64,000 bases of DNA from CAZBME01 sp964645835 (GTDB lineage Bacteria > Desulfobacterota > Syntrophia > Syntrophales > UBA8958): NCBI GenBank assembly GCA_964645835.1, contig CAZYDG010000026.1, forward strand, positions 72,867-136,866, written 5' to 3'. The notes below the pieces were generated by a model. The model ran no database searches, was not told the DNA's origin, and saw only the letters and a program-made list of their open reading frames with translations. The translations under genes and the position numbers were made by a program. Of this stretch, positions 23,812-32,535 are shown in pieces (position 1 is the stretch's first letter; each line of letters begins with the position of its first letter).

Positions 23812-26034
23812 ATGATTCAGGATACTCAGGAACGGCGAAGAAGAAAAAGGGAACGGATCATCATGATCCTGACCTTTTTTGTAATTATCATCCTGACGTT
23901 TCTGGAAAGCCATCTGACGAGAAGCGAATTTCTTCTTCCCATCTCCAACAATATCCTTATTTTTGGATTGATCAACGTCAACATCATCCTGATCATTCTC
24001 CTGATTTTTCTGATCACGCGTAATGTCGTGAAGCTTGTTTATGAAAGGCGGCGCGGGGTCATCGGTTCAAGAATCCGTACCAAGCTCGTTGTGGCCTTTG
24101 TCAGCCTTTCCCTGATTCCGACCTTTGTCCTATTTCTCGTCTCCATCAATTTTCTTTCCTATACAATTGAAAACTGGTTCAATTTGCGGATCGGAGAGGC
24201 TCTCAACAATACGCTGGAGATGGCCCAGACGTCTTACCAGCAGTCATCGGACTATGCAAAGTTCTATGCCCGCCAGATCAGCGGAGATATTACAAAAAAT
24301 CGTCTATATGAAAGCGAACGGGCTGCGTACCTTAAAACGCTGATCGAGCAGCGGCAGAAAAGCTATAACTTGGGCCTTCTGGAGGTTTATTTTGATAATC
24401 AGCGGGAAAAGATGGTCATTCGAGACCCCAATAATCCCGCTGTGGAGCCCATGAACCTGTCTCCCAAGATTCTGGAGGACGTTTTTTTGGGCAAAGAGGT
24501 TTCTACGATTCAATCATCACAGGTGGGCGACCTGATCAGCGGCCTTGCCCCCGTTTATTCCAATCTGAGTCCGGAAGAGGTCATTGGTGTCGTGGTCGTA
24601 AGTTATTATGTGGCCAGGGCATTGGTCGATAAAATGGCCGTTATTTCCAAGACCTCGGAAGAGTACAAGCAGCTGAAACTTCTGAAGACGCCCATCAAAA
24701 TCAGTTATATGGTCACGTTGTTCATTGTGACACTCCTGATCATTTTTTCCGCAACCTGGTTCGGCCTGTTTCTGGCCAAGGGGATCACAATTCCCATTCA
24801 GGACTTGGCCGAGGCGACCCACAAGATTGCCATGGGTGACCTTGCTCACCAGATCGATATCAAGGCCGACGATGAGATCGGTATTCTTGTCGATTCCTTC
24901 AATTCCATGACCAAGGACCTGAAGAAAAGCAAGGAGGGGCTGGAAGAGGCCAATGTCGATCTGGACCGGCGGCGGGCCTATATGGAGACAGTCCTTCGCA
25001 ATGTATCAGCGGGTGTGATTTCCGTGACGAACGACGATATTATCTCCATCATCAACCGGGCGGCGGAAAAGATGATGGATATAAAAACGGAGAAAGTCCT
25101 CAACCGCCGCTACCAGGATGTCCTCGACGCCGAGCATATGGTCTTGGTCAACGAGTTGCTTAAGGAACTCAGGGAAAGCGAAGACGGTTTCATCGAAAAA
25201 CAGTTGGAGATCAACCTGGCGGGCCGCTCATTGACGATTCTGATCACGACAACTATTATTACTGATGATGAGGGCCACTATATGGGAATGGTCCTTGTCT
25301 TTGAAGACCTGACTCAGCTTCAAAAGGCGGAACGGGCCGCTGCCTGGCGGGAGGTCGCCAGACGTATGGCCCATGAAATCAAGAACCCTCTGACGCCGAT
25401 ACAGTTGTCGGCCCAGAGGCTCCAGAAAAAATATGGGGCACTCCTGGGAGGAGACAACGACGTCTTCCATGAATGCACGCAAACCATCGTAAACCAGGTG
25501 GAAGTGCTGAAGAATCTTGTCAATGCCTTTTCCCGATATGCCCGGATGCCCGTAACAAATCCCGCGCCGAACGATCTGAACACCGTTGTCGGCGAATCGG
25601 TTCTCCTGTTTCAGGATGCCCACAAGGATATAAGGTTTCATTTTCAGCGGGCTGACGATTTGCCTGCATTGAATATCGATCCTGAACAGATCAAAAGGGT
25701 CATGGTGAACCTCCTGGATAACGCGGTTGCCGCATTGACGACTTTGGAAGGGCAGATCGATATCCGTCTGTATTATTCGAGGGATAAGCACCGTGCCGTT
25801 GTTGAGGTGGCTGATAACGGATGCGGTGTGCCGCCCAGTTTCAAAGTTAAGATCTTTGAACCCTATTTTTCAACAAAGAGATCCGGTTCCGGCCTGGGGC
25901 TTGCCATCGTGACCTCCATCATCGGAGATCATAACGGTGAAATCAGCATTCGGGACAACCAACCCCGGGGGACGATCGTAAGGTTTGAATTACCGGTCCC
26001 CGATGGGGATATTCAGAAAGGTGTTTATGCGTAA
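23812..26034 (+). CDS. NtrY-like membrane sensor histidine kinase
   Basis: The 740-residue kinase has about three N-terminal membrane helices, a ~200-residue extracytoplasmic region, a fourth helix (MVTLFIVTLLIIFSATWFGL), HAMP (~315-370), a PAS domain (~390-500), a phosphoacceptor domain with His521 in RRMAHEIKNPLTP, and an ATPase domain with N, G1 (VADNGCGVP) and G2 (GSGLGLAIV) boxes. Domain order is that of NtrY, which in proteobacteria affects nitrogen, redox or envelope responses. It overlaps the response-regulator gene by eight bases, so the two form a translationally coupled pair. Confidence 0.92.
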   Translation: MIQDTQERRRRKRERIIMILTFFVIIILTFLESHLTRSEFLLPISNNILIFGLINVNIILIILLIFLITRNVVKLVYERRRGVIGSRIRTKLVVAFVSLSLIPTFVLFLVSINFLSYTIENWFNLRIGEALNNTLEMAQTSYQQSSDYAKFYARQISGDITKNRLYESERAAYLKTLIEQRQKSYNLGLLEVYFDNQREKMVIRDPNNPAVEPMNLSPKILEDVFLGKEVSTIQSSQVGDLISGLAPVYSNLSPEEVIGVVVVSYYVARALVDKMAVISKTSEEYKQLKLLKTPIKISYMVTLFIVTLLIIFSATWFGLFLAKGITIPIQDLAEATHKIAMGDLAHQIDIKADDEIGILVDSFNSMTKDLKKSKEGLEEANVDLDRRRAYMETVLRNVSAGVISVTNDDIISIINRAAEKMMDIKTEKVLNRRYQDVLDAEHMVLVNELLKELRESEDGFIEKQLEINLAGRSLTILITTTIITDDEGHYMGMVLVFEDLTQLQKAERAAAWREVARRMAHEIKNPLTPIQLSAQRLQKKYGALLGGDNDVFHECTQTIVNQVEVLKNLVNAFSRYARMPVTNPAPNDLNTVVGESVLLFQDAHKDIRFHFQRADDLPALNIDPEQIKRVMVNLLDNAVAALTTLEGQIDIRLYYSRDKHRAVVEVADNGCGVPPSFKVKIFEPYFSTKRSGSGLGLAIVTSIIGDHNGEISIRDNQPRGTIVRFELPVPDGDIQKGVYA

Positions 26035-27397
26035 ATCCATTCTTATTGTCGATGACGAGGAAAGTATCCGCAAATCACTGGGGGGGATTCTTGTCGATGA
26101 AGGTTATGACATCCTGATGGCTGAAAGCGGTGAAGAAGCCCTGAAGGTCATTGACGACGAATTACCTAATCTGGTCCTCCTCGATATTTGGCTTCCCGGC
26201 ATGGATGGTATCGAGACACTCAAGGCCATCAAGGCGGATCATCCACAAATGAAGGTCATCATCATGTCCGGCCACGGCACGATTGAAACGGCCGTCAAGG
26301 CCACGAAACTGGGCGCCTTCGATTTTATAGAAAAGCCTCTATCTCTGGAAAAGATCATCCTCCTTGTCGATCATGCCCTGGGCATGGTTTCCCTGGAGGA
26401 AGAAAATGTCCTCCTGAAACAGAAAGTTACGCAGCAATACGAATTGACTGGCTGCAGCCCTGCCATCGCGGAATTGAAGGAGGCCATAAGTATCATCGCC
26501 CCGACCAATGCCTGGGTCCTTGTCATGGGTGAAAACGGCACGGGAAAGGAACTCGTATCGCGCGCCCTTCATCGTCTGAGCAGGCGGGCGGCCAAGCCCT
26601 TCATTGAGGTAAACTGTGCCGCCATTCCCGAAGATCTTATTGAAAGTGAGTTGTTCGGCCATGAGAAAGGGGCCTTTACGGGGGCAACTCAGATGAAGAG
26701 GGGGAAATTCGATCTGGCCCATGAAGGGACAATCTTTCTCGACGAGGTAGCCGATATGAGTCTGAAGGCCCAGGCGAAAATCCTCCGTATTCTCCAAGAG
26801 AAAAAGTTTGAACGCGTCGGCGGCAACCGGATGATCCATGTCGACGTCCGCGTTCTGGCGGCGACGAATAAGGAACTGGAACGGGAAATGGAAGAAGGAC
26901 GTTTCCGGCAGGATCTTTACTACCGTCTGAACGTCATTCCCTTGCAAGTCCCTCCCTTGAGGGAACGAAAAGAGGACATCCCCCTGCTTGTTAACCGCTT
27001 TCTGAAGGATTTTGCAGCAAAAGAAGGAGAGGTAGAAAAAAAGATATCCGATGATGCCCTGGACCTCCTGATGCTTCACAATTGGCCCGGCAACGTCCGG
27101 GAGCTAAAAAATATCATCGAGCGGCTCGTTATTATGGCGCCGTCCAAGATAATAAAGGCGGATGATATTCCTCCTTTTGCCCATATCGATATGGAAAGGG
27201 AGGATCAAGGCCCCATGGAAAAGGCCGATTCCTTCAAGGTTGCCAAGATGGATTTCGAAAAGCAATTTCTTCTTAAGAAACTCAAGGAATTTGAAGGTAA
27301 TATTTCAAGAACGGCCGAGGCTATAGGCCTGGAACGAAGCAACCTCCATCGGAAGATCCGCAGCTATGGCCTGGACGGCAAGGGGAACGAATTGTAA
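26027..27397 (+). CDS. Sigma-54-dependent response regulator, NtrX/NtrC type
   Basis: A 456-residue activator: receiver domain with Asp53 in LLDIWLPGMDG and Lys in FIEKPL, then an AAA+ domain with Walker A GENGTGKE, the sigma-54 loop KGAFTGA, Walker B GTIFLDEV and the arginine-finger region, and a C-terminal Fis-type helix-turn-helix (ISRTAEAIGLERSNLHRKIR). It is phosphorylated by the kinase encoded just before it. The start at 26027 follows AAAGGTG and lies inside the end of the kinase gene; a longer frame would duplicate kinase coding sequence. Targets are not visible here. Confidence 0.93.
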   Translation: MRKSILIVDDEESIRKSLGGILVDEGYDILMAESGEEALKVIDDELPNLVLLDIWLPGMDGIETLKAIKADHPQMKVIIMSGHGTIETAVKATKLGAFDFIEKPLSLEKIILLVDHALGMVSLEEENVLLKQKVTQQYELTGCSPAIAELKEAISIIAPTNAWVLVMGENGTGKELVSRALHRLSRRAAKPFIEVNCAAIPEDLIESELFGHEKGAFTGATQMKRGKFDLAHEGTIFLDEVADMSLKAQAKILRILQEKKFERVGGNRMIHVDVRVLAATNKELEREMEEGRFRQDLYYRLNVIPLQVPPLRERKEDIPLLVNRFLKDFAAKEGEVEKKISDDALDLLMLHNWPGNVRELKNIIERLVIMAPSKIIKADDIPPFAHIDMEREDQGPMEKADSFKVAKMDFEKQFLLKKLKEFEGNISRTAEAIGLERSNLHRKIRSYGLDGKGNEL

Positions 27398-27446
27398 TTG
27401 TTGGGTAATACCGTGTAACACTTATTTTTTTGCAGTGGCTGCTCGG

Positions 27447-27576
27447 CACTTGTACTATGTTATTCATGGAAGAAACTTACTGTCATTGCGAGACGCCTCT
27501 CAGGCGTCGTGGCGATCTATCTATAATGAGTAAAAGCAAGATTGCCGCGCAGGTCGAGGACCCTGCTCGCAATGAC
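27447..27576 (+). repeat. Family A palindromic repeat, copy 4
   Basis: The left extension GTTATTCATGGAAGAAACTT leads to the core at 27481-27576, which begins TGTCATTGCGAGACGCC and ends GCTCGCAATGAC. The right half carries its own small hairpin (GCAGG-TCGAGGA-CCCTGC). It fills the space between the converging ntrX-like and flippase-like genes. Confidence 0.82.
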
Positions 27577-27651
27577 CCGTGAAGTTTTTTTGTAGACATA
27601 AGTGCGATAAATGACGTTACAAGCTAATCGATTATCGGTTAAGATACTGCC

Positions 27652-28623
27652 CTAATTGTTCATTGTCTTCTTTACGTCTGTTAGCGAAAAACGGTTGAAG
27701 GGCAGGAAGAGCAGTCCCAGCAGGACAATGATCCCGATGGACAAAAAATGGTAGATAATGGCGAAGGATAAGGCTTCCGCCTTGGGGACGCCGTAGACGG
27801 CAAGGCCCAGGATGCAGAAGAAATGCCAGTTGCCCACGAAGCCCGGCCCTGCGGGGATGGCAATGCCGATCATGAGGATGACGAGGAGGACGCAGGTCGC
27901 AATCAGGGGCAAATCGAAATGAAAGGCCCGGAACATAAAGTATATGCTCCCGATATCGCAAAGCCAGAAAAGGACGGATAGGACGGCGACGGCCAGGAGG
28001 GTCTTTATATCTCTGATGATCTGAAAGCCGTCGATGAAATGATGGATCAAGTTGTTGATGATCCCGGAAATACGGGCCGGTAGACGGCATACGGCAGGCG
28101 TGATGATTCTGAAACATGCTTCCCGTTGGAAGAGCAGTAGAAACATCATGACGATGATGATTACCGTCAGGCCGAGAAACAACACACTGGACAGGACGAG
28201 CCAGAGCGGAAGCGGAGTAAGGGCCAGGGTCAACAGGAAGACGGCAAAGACGGTCAAACTGTCAAAGACCCTTTCGATAAAGATCGTTCCCAAGGCGGAA
28301 CTCATCTTGATGCCGCTTTTTCTGGAAATCAGATAGGGTCTGGCCAATTCTCCAAGACGTGCCGGGATTGAGACGATGGCCATAAAGCCTACGCTGGTTA
28401 CCGAAAAGAGATTGAATTGACTGACCTTTTCCAAGGGGGATAAAAGCAGGCCCCAACGAATGGATCGAATAACCTGCATGGCCACGAGCAAAAGCACCAT
28501 CGGATAAATAAAATGGTAATCGATTTTACGAAATCCTGCCATAACGGCCTTGAAGTCGATGCCGCGTAATGAGAAGTAGACCAGAATGACACTCAGGATG
28601 ATTCCAATGATAACCTTTTTCAT
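27652..28623 (-). CDS. Flippase-like integral membrane protein (LPG synthase TM-domain/UPF0104 family)
   Basis: A 323-residue polytopic protein with about eight hydrophobic segments and no soluble domain. The pattern VMAGFRKIDYHFIYP, IRSIRWGLLLSP, SIPARLGELARPYLISRK and GPGFVGNWHFF is that of the lysylphosphatidylglycerol synthetase transmembrane family without the synthase domain. Members are proposed lipid flippases or envelope-glycolipid factors; here the substrate is unknown. It is transcribed alone, away from the DUF362 gene whose start lies 49 bases beyond its own. Confidence 0.85.
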   Translation of the reverse strand: MKKVIIGIILSVILVYFSLRGIDFKAVMAGFRKIDYHFIYPMVLLLVAMQVIRSIRWGLLLSPLEKVSQFNLFSVTSVGFMAIVSIPARLGELARPYLISRKSGIKMSSALGTIFIERVFDSLTVFAVFLLTLALTPLPLWLVLSSVLFLGLTVIIIVMMFLLLFQREACFRIITPAVCRLPARISGIINNLIHHFIDGFQIIRDIKTLLAVAVLSVLFWLCDIGSIYFMFRAFHFDLPLIATCVLLVILMIGIAIPAGPGFVGNWHFFCILGLAVYGVPKAEALSFAIIYHFLSIGIIVLLGLLFLPFNRFSLTDVKKTMNN

Positions 28624-28672
28624 GGCATGAGGTCATAGCATAGTTTGATTGAAAGATTAAAGGGGGAATATA

Positions 28673-29575
28673 ATGAATCGGCGAGATTTTATGAAGGCGG
28701 CCCTAATTACCGGCGCCGCGGCCATTGTCCCGGGGGGATGGGACTCTTTCGCGTCTGTGCTTATGGCACAGGAAAAAGCGGATCTCGTTGTGGCCCGGGG
28801 TGCGTCGCCTTCGAAAATCACCCGTGCCGCCATTGATGGATTGGGCGGCATACGGCGCTTTATCAGCCGCGGCGATATTGTCGTTGTCAAACCCAATATC
28901 GGCTGGGACCGGACACCTGAATATGCGGCCAATACCAATCCCGAGGTGATGGCGGAGATCGTTCGCCTGTGTTTCGAAGCAGGGGCTAAAAAAGTTAAAG
29001 TCTTTGACAATCCCGTCTCCGATGCGCGGCGGACCTATAAACAGAGCGGCATTGCCGATGCCGTAAAGGCGTTGGGCGCTTCCGCCAATTATGTAGATGA
29101 CCGGAAATTCCGTGATATGTCCATCAAAGGACAGGTATTGAAGAGCTGGCCCCTTTATACGGAAGTCTTTGAAGCGGATAAGGTAATCAATGTTCCTATT
29201 GCCAAGACCCACGGCATTGCCAAACTGACCCTGGGCATGAAGAATTGGATGGGCATCATGGGTGGATCCCGGGGCAGAATCCACCAGCGGATAGATGAGA
29301 GTCTCGTCGACCTCGCCATGTTCATACGTCCATCCTTAATTGTTCTCGACGCTGTACGGCTCCTTGCGGATAATGGTCCCCAGGGCGGGCGGCTCTCCGA
29401 TGTGCGCCGTCTAGATACGGTGGTTGCCGGAACGGACCAGGTGGCGATCGACGCCTATGGATCAACGCTTTTCGGCATGAAGGAAAATGCTTTGGGCTGT
29501 GTCCGTATTGGACACAAGGCCGGTTTGGGTAAGATGAACCTTTCCGGCCTTAAGATAAGGAAGATACAGGTTTAG
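28673..29575 (+). CDS. DUF362 family protein with Tat-type signal
   Basis: The 300-residue protein begins MNRRDFMKAALITGAAAIVP, a twin-arginine signal. The mature part has the DUF362 pattern: VVVKPNIGWDRTPEYAANTN, FEAGAKKVKVFDNPV, NVPIAKTHGIAKLTLGMKNW and LIVLDAVRLLADNGPQGG. DUF362 proteins are often fused to or encoded beside ferredoxins in anaerobes. The NapH/NapG-like genes downstream fit this, although their own promoter and ~300 bases lie between. AAGGGGGAATATA precedes the ATG. It probably acts as a periplasmic redox or metal-centre protein. Confidence 0.85.
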   Translation: MNRRDFMKAALITGAAAIVPGGWDSFASVLMAQEKADLVVARGASPSKITRAAIDGLGGIRRFISRGDIVVVKPNIGWDRTPEYAANTNPEVMAEIVRLCFEAGAKKVKVFDNPVSDARRTYKQSGIADAVKALGASANYVDDRKFRDMSIKGQVLKSWPLYTEVFEADKVINVPIAKTHGIAKLTLGMKNWMGIMGGSRGRIHQRIDESLVDLAMFIRPSLIVLDAVRLLADNGPQGGRLSDVRRLDTVVAGTDQVAIDAYGSTLFGMKENALGCVRIGHKAGLGKMNLSGLKIRKIQV

Positions 29576-29647
29576 GCTACCTTTCTTCTCATCCTTGCCT
29601 TCCTTCAGAAGAGCGGGCTTACAGGACTGGATTTGGATATTTGGTTT

Positions 29648-29764
29648 GTAGCGCAGGGCTTTAGCCCTGCAAATATATGTCAATATTAACTATTTCAAAT
29701 CAAAACCACAGACCTAAAGGTCTGGACTACAGCAAGGCGAGTGTAGCAAATATTTGAACTGTGA
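29648..29764 (+). repeat. Family C double-hairpin repeat, copy 2
   Basis: GCAGGGCTTTAGCCCTGC and CAGACCTAAAGGTCTG are both perfect hairpins. The two are framed by GTAG and CTAC. The shared right flank AGCAAATATTTGAACTGTGAC ends the copy. Compare copy 1 at 21039-21152. Confidence 0.78.
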
Positions 29765-29789
29765 CAAAGCTTCCCGCACACGATCGACA

Positions 29790-29817
29790 TTGACAGGTAA
29801 TGACAAGTGATTATGAT
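29790..29817 (+). promoter_or_regulatory. Near-consensus sigma-70 promoter for the NapH/NapG-like gene
   Basis: TTGACA at 29790-29795 and TATGAT at 29812-29817 are separated by 16 bases. The predicted leader of ~57 bases includes a hairpin (CTCCC-ATT-GGGAG at 29850-29862) whose 3' arm holds the only GGAG-like sequence, so ribosome access might be controlled there. Confidence 0.7.
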
Positions 29818-29880
29818 AAAGCTAAAACTATCAGAAATTAGTGACACTCTCCCATTGGGAGGGTCCCAGTGTGATTATCT

Positions 29881-30702
29881 ATGATTCAGATTTCCCGCAG
29901 ACTAAGCCAGGCCGCTTTTCTGATCCTTTTCCTGTGGCTCTTCCTCCAGACGGAATCAAAAGGGGCCAACGAGTTGGGATATCCCGTCAAGATTTTCCTT
30001 GTCGAAGATCCCTTAATGATGATCACAACGCTGTTGTCTTCCCGTTCCTTCTTCGCGCCCATATTTTTGGCCCTGGCTGTCGTCGTAGCAACCGTCGTTT
30101 TGGGACGGGTCTTTTGCGGTTGGGTATGCCCTTTCGGGACCCTCCATCAGCTGGCGGGCCTTTTGAACCGGAAAAAACCGTCCCTTGGCTGGACGAAAAA
30201 GGGTAAACCCGGAGGCTCTCCCTACCGTGTGAAATATTATCTCCTGCTGGCCTTGCTCGCGGCATCGCTATTCGGTCTTCAATGGGCCGGGGTTTTCGAT
30301 CCCATATCCCTGCTCATCCGTTCCCTGTCACTGGCTGTTTATCCCATGATTTCCTATGGCCTGCGAACCATCTTCGACGGCCTTTATGCCCTTAATCTTC
30401 CCCTGGTCACGCCGGGTGCGGAATATCTGTATGCCGGATTGAAAAGAACGATTTTGCCCTTCAGCCCGCCTTTGTTTTTACAGGCCGTTCCGGTGGGGCT
30501 CATCTTTTTCGGCCTCCTGGCTCTTAATGGGGTGGAAAAACGCTTCTGGTGCAAATATGTGTGTCCCTTGGGGGCCCTGTTGGGGCTGTTTTCCCGTTAT
30601 GCCGTCTTCAGCCGGAAAGTGAGTGAAGGCTGTACTGGCTGCGGCGCCGGAGGCCAAAAATGGCTGGCGGAAGGCGGAATGTCTTCTCTGCGGCAATTGT
30701 GA
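29881..30702 (+). CDS. NapH-like membrane iron-sulfur protein; N-terminal part of a frameshifted NapH-NapG fusion
   Basis: A 273-residue product with about five membrane helices. It carries the two cysteine motifs of NapH/MauN/CcoG-like electron-transfer proteins: GRVFCGWVCPFGTLHQL and WCKYVCPLGALLGLF. Near the end the frame reads SEGCTGCGAGGQ and then passes into ~15 residues without family character before a stop. The continuation, with CLLCGNCDDPCP, is in the +1 frame and joins perfectly if one A of the A5 run at 30656-30660 is removed. The intact gene would span 29881-31414 (about 510 residues). It probably passes quinol electrons to periplasmic ferredoxin centres. The DUF362 protein upstream may be its partner. 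Confidence 0.8.
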   Translation: MIQISRRLSQAAFLILFLWLFLQTESKGANELGYPVKIFLVEDPLMMITTLLSSRSFFAPIFLALAVVVATVVLGRVFCGWVCPFGTLHQLAGLLNRKKPSLGWTKKGKPGGSPYRVKYYLLLALLAASLFGLQWAGVFDPISLLIRSLSLAVYPMISYGLRTIFDGLYALNLPLVTPGAEYLYAGLKRTILPFSPPLFLQAVPVGLIFFGLLALNGVEKRFWCKYVCPLGALLGLFSRYAVFSRKVSEGCTGCGAGGQKWLAEGGMSSLRQL

Positions 30703-31414
30703 TGATCCATGTCCGCAAAATGCCGTGTCCTTCGGGTTTTTCAAGCCGAAATCCGCGGCGGCCCTTGATCTGGGAAAGAGGAGGGTTATCGGCGCGTTGG
30801 TTGCCGGAGTTGCCGCTGTGCCACTTCTTCGTGTTACGCCCCTTTCTAAGATCACCGCTGCCGATCCGTCCCTGATCCGTCCCCCCGGTTCCCTGGAGGA
30901 AGCGGAATTCCTCAAACGCTGCGTTAAATGCGGGGAATGTATGAAGGTCTGCATTACGGGCGGCCTTCAGCCCGCATTTCTGGAGTCCGGCTGGGAAGGT
31001 CTCTGGTCGCCGGTGCTTGTGCCGAGGATCGGTTATTGCGAGTACCGCTGCACACTTTGCGGGCAGGTCTGCCCTACCCAGGCTATCCGCAATCTGAAAC
31101 CGGAAGAAAAGGCCACTGTCAGGATCGGTCTGGCCATGGTCGACCGGAGCCGCTGCCTGCCCTTTGCCCACGGCGTTTCCTGCATCGTATGCGAAGAGGT
31201 CTGCCCCACATCGCCCAAGGCCATTTGGTTTGAAGAGGTTTCCGTTACGGACCGCCGGGGAGTGACCCATCGTTTCAAGCAGCCCCATGTGGATCTGGAG
31301 CTGTGCATCGGATGCGGCATCTGTGAGGCCAAATGCCCCGTTCTGGGCCGCCCGGCAATTACCGTGTCGAGCGTCGGCGAATCGAGGTCGAAGGATAATC
31401 AGTTATTGATTTAG
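30623..31414 (+). CDS. NapG/MauM-like polyferredoxin; C-terminal part of the frameshifted fusion
   Basis: The frame is open from 30623, but meaningful sequence begins near 30661. Five cysteine clusters follow: CLLCGNCDDPCP, CVKCGECMKVC, CEYRCTLCGQVCP, CIVCEEVCP and CIGCGICEAKCP, enough for about four to five [4Fe-4S] centres. Between the first and second lies a Tat-like or anchoring segment (RRVIGALVAGVAAVPLL), as in NapG. It looks like a NapG/MauM protein fused behind the NapH part encoded upstream. There is no convincing start codon or ribosome site at the junction, which supports one broken gene rather than two. Confidence 0.8.
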   Translation: MKAVLAAAPEAKNGWRKAECLLCGNCDDPCPQNAVSFGFFKPKSAAALDLGKRRVIGALVAGVAAVPLLRVTPLSKITAADPSLIRPPGSLEEAEFLKRCVKCGECMKVCITGGLQPAFLESGWEGLWSPVLVPRIGYCEYRCTLCGQVCPTQAIRNLKPEEKATVRIGLAMVDRSRCLPFAHGVSCIVCEEVCPTSPKAIWFEEVSVTDRRGVTHRFKQPHVDLELCIGCGICEAKCPVLGRPAITVSSVGESRSKDNQLLI

Positions 31415-31427
31415 ATTGTATCTTTGT

Positions 31428-31450
31428 GGATCCCCTTTGATAAAGGGGGA
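31428..31450 (+). terminator. Hairpin after the polyferredoxin gene
   Basis: CCCCTTT-GAT-AAAGGGG forms a strong stem 14 bases after the stop, followed by GATTCAGGGGGATTTTA. The U-tract is poor. Similar sequences are common dispersed repeats in related genomes, so it may be both repeat and transcript end. Confidence 0.45.
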
Positions 31451-31466
31451 TTCAGGGGGATTTTAT

Positions 31467-32477
31467 CTAAGGCGAGAGCTTATCAGCGCTCATGAGGGTT
31501 TCCAACCCGGGAAATATGGCTTGATCATTTTGCCACTCGTAGACCAGGGTCTCGATATTGAGATCTTTGAGACCGGAGCCGATGGTTGCCTCGACGGGGG
31601 CGGGAATTACGAGAATCATGCGGCACGATCGGCGCAGGCCCAGGGAGGACATTAACAGTCGTGCAACCCCTTCGTACGTTTTTCTCGGGTCTGTCTCCAT
31701 ACTGGCCTGAAAGACCGCCAGAACCGCTTCTTCCCTATTGAGAGTGAACAGATCGCGGTGGCCGTCATTTCCCGTTTTGAACCCGAGTTTTTTTAGCGCG
31801 GCGGACAGGTCGCGAATGATGAGTCCATGATCGCAGAGGCGGGAAAGATCCCTCCGGTTTTCTTCATAAGGATCTCCCGTCAATTCTTCCGCAAACAGCT
31901 GCGCATCCAAAGGCATGGTCGTTTGTGACGAGGCGTCGGCCCCTGCCGCCTCCTTGATCCTGGAGACCTTGTGGATGAACTGGGCGACCTGACGGGGAAA
32001 ACGGGGGGAACTCAGCTCTCCGACAACGGCAACCGTGACGGCTGTATCCATCTCATCCATATTGGTCCAGACGCCCCGATACCGGGTCTCAAACAGGGTC
32101 TTGCCGATGCCCTTTTGACTGCCGCCGATTTTTCCGCGGTGGATCACGTAGAACTTCCCCATGAGATCCCGGGCGAAAGCAGCGCCGATCCGGCGATCGA
32201 TTCCACCGGCAGGGATATTGATCTCGCAGGCGATGGGGATGTTTGCACCGGCGACGGGATGCCCTATGCCGAAGATGTGGGCGTAGCGGTTTTCTTCTTC
32301 TTTGGGCGATGCCATCCAGATTCCCAGGCTCTCGGACCAGGCCACTTTTGACGAAAATGACGCCCCCTGATGACCGACCTTCACGGCAATCTTCTCATTT
32401 ATGAATGGTTTAAACCGTCGGATAAACAGTTTTCGTAAGCGGGCGATTATCGCCGGATCTTCGATGATCTTCAGCAT
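31467..32477 (-). CDS. Conserved-looking protein of unknown function
   Basis: Not recognised. The 336-residue soluble protein has no signal peptide or membrane segment. The N-terminal part is basic (IIARLRKLFIRRFKPFINEK), the middle reads GIGHPVAGANIPIACEINIP and VGELSSPRFPRQVAQFIHK, and the C-terminal third holds GHRDLFTLNREEAVLAVFQA and RRSCRMILVIPAP. The last two stretches could be the core strands of a restriction-endonuclease-like fold, but the catalytic pattern is not clear enough to claim. It lies downstream of the cytochrome gene on the same strand with a 58-base gap and could be cotranscribed. Confidence 0.7.
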   Translation of the reverse strand: MLKIIEDPAIIARLRKLFIRRFKPFINEKIAVKVGHQGASFSSKVAWSESLGIWMASPKEEENRYAHIFGIGHPVAGANIPIACEINIPAGGIDRRIGAAFARDLMGKFYVIHRGKIGGSQKGIGKTLFETRYRGVWTNMDEMDTAVTVAVVGELSSPRFPRQVAQFIHKVSRIKEAAGADASSQTTMPLDAQLFAEELTGDPYEENRRDLSRLCDHGLIIRDLSAALKKLGFKTGNDGHRDLFTLNREEAVLAVFQASMETDPRKTYEGVARLLMSSLGLRRSCRMILVIPAPVEATIGSGLKDLNIETLVYEWQNDQAIFPGLETLMSADKLSP

Positions 32478-32535
32478 GAAAATATCATACCTATCGGCAT
32501 TTTTATGTCAATATAATTAAGGCCGTACGTAGCCG

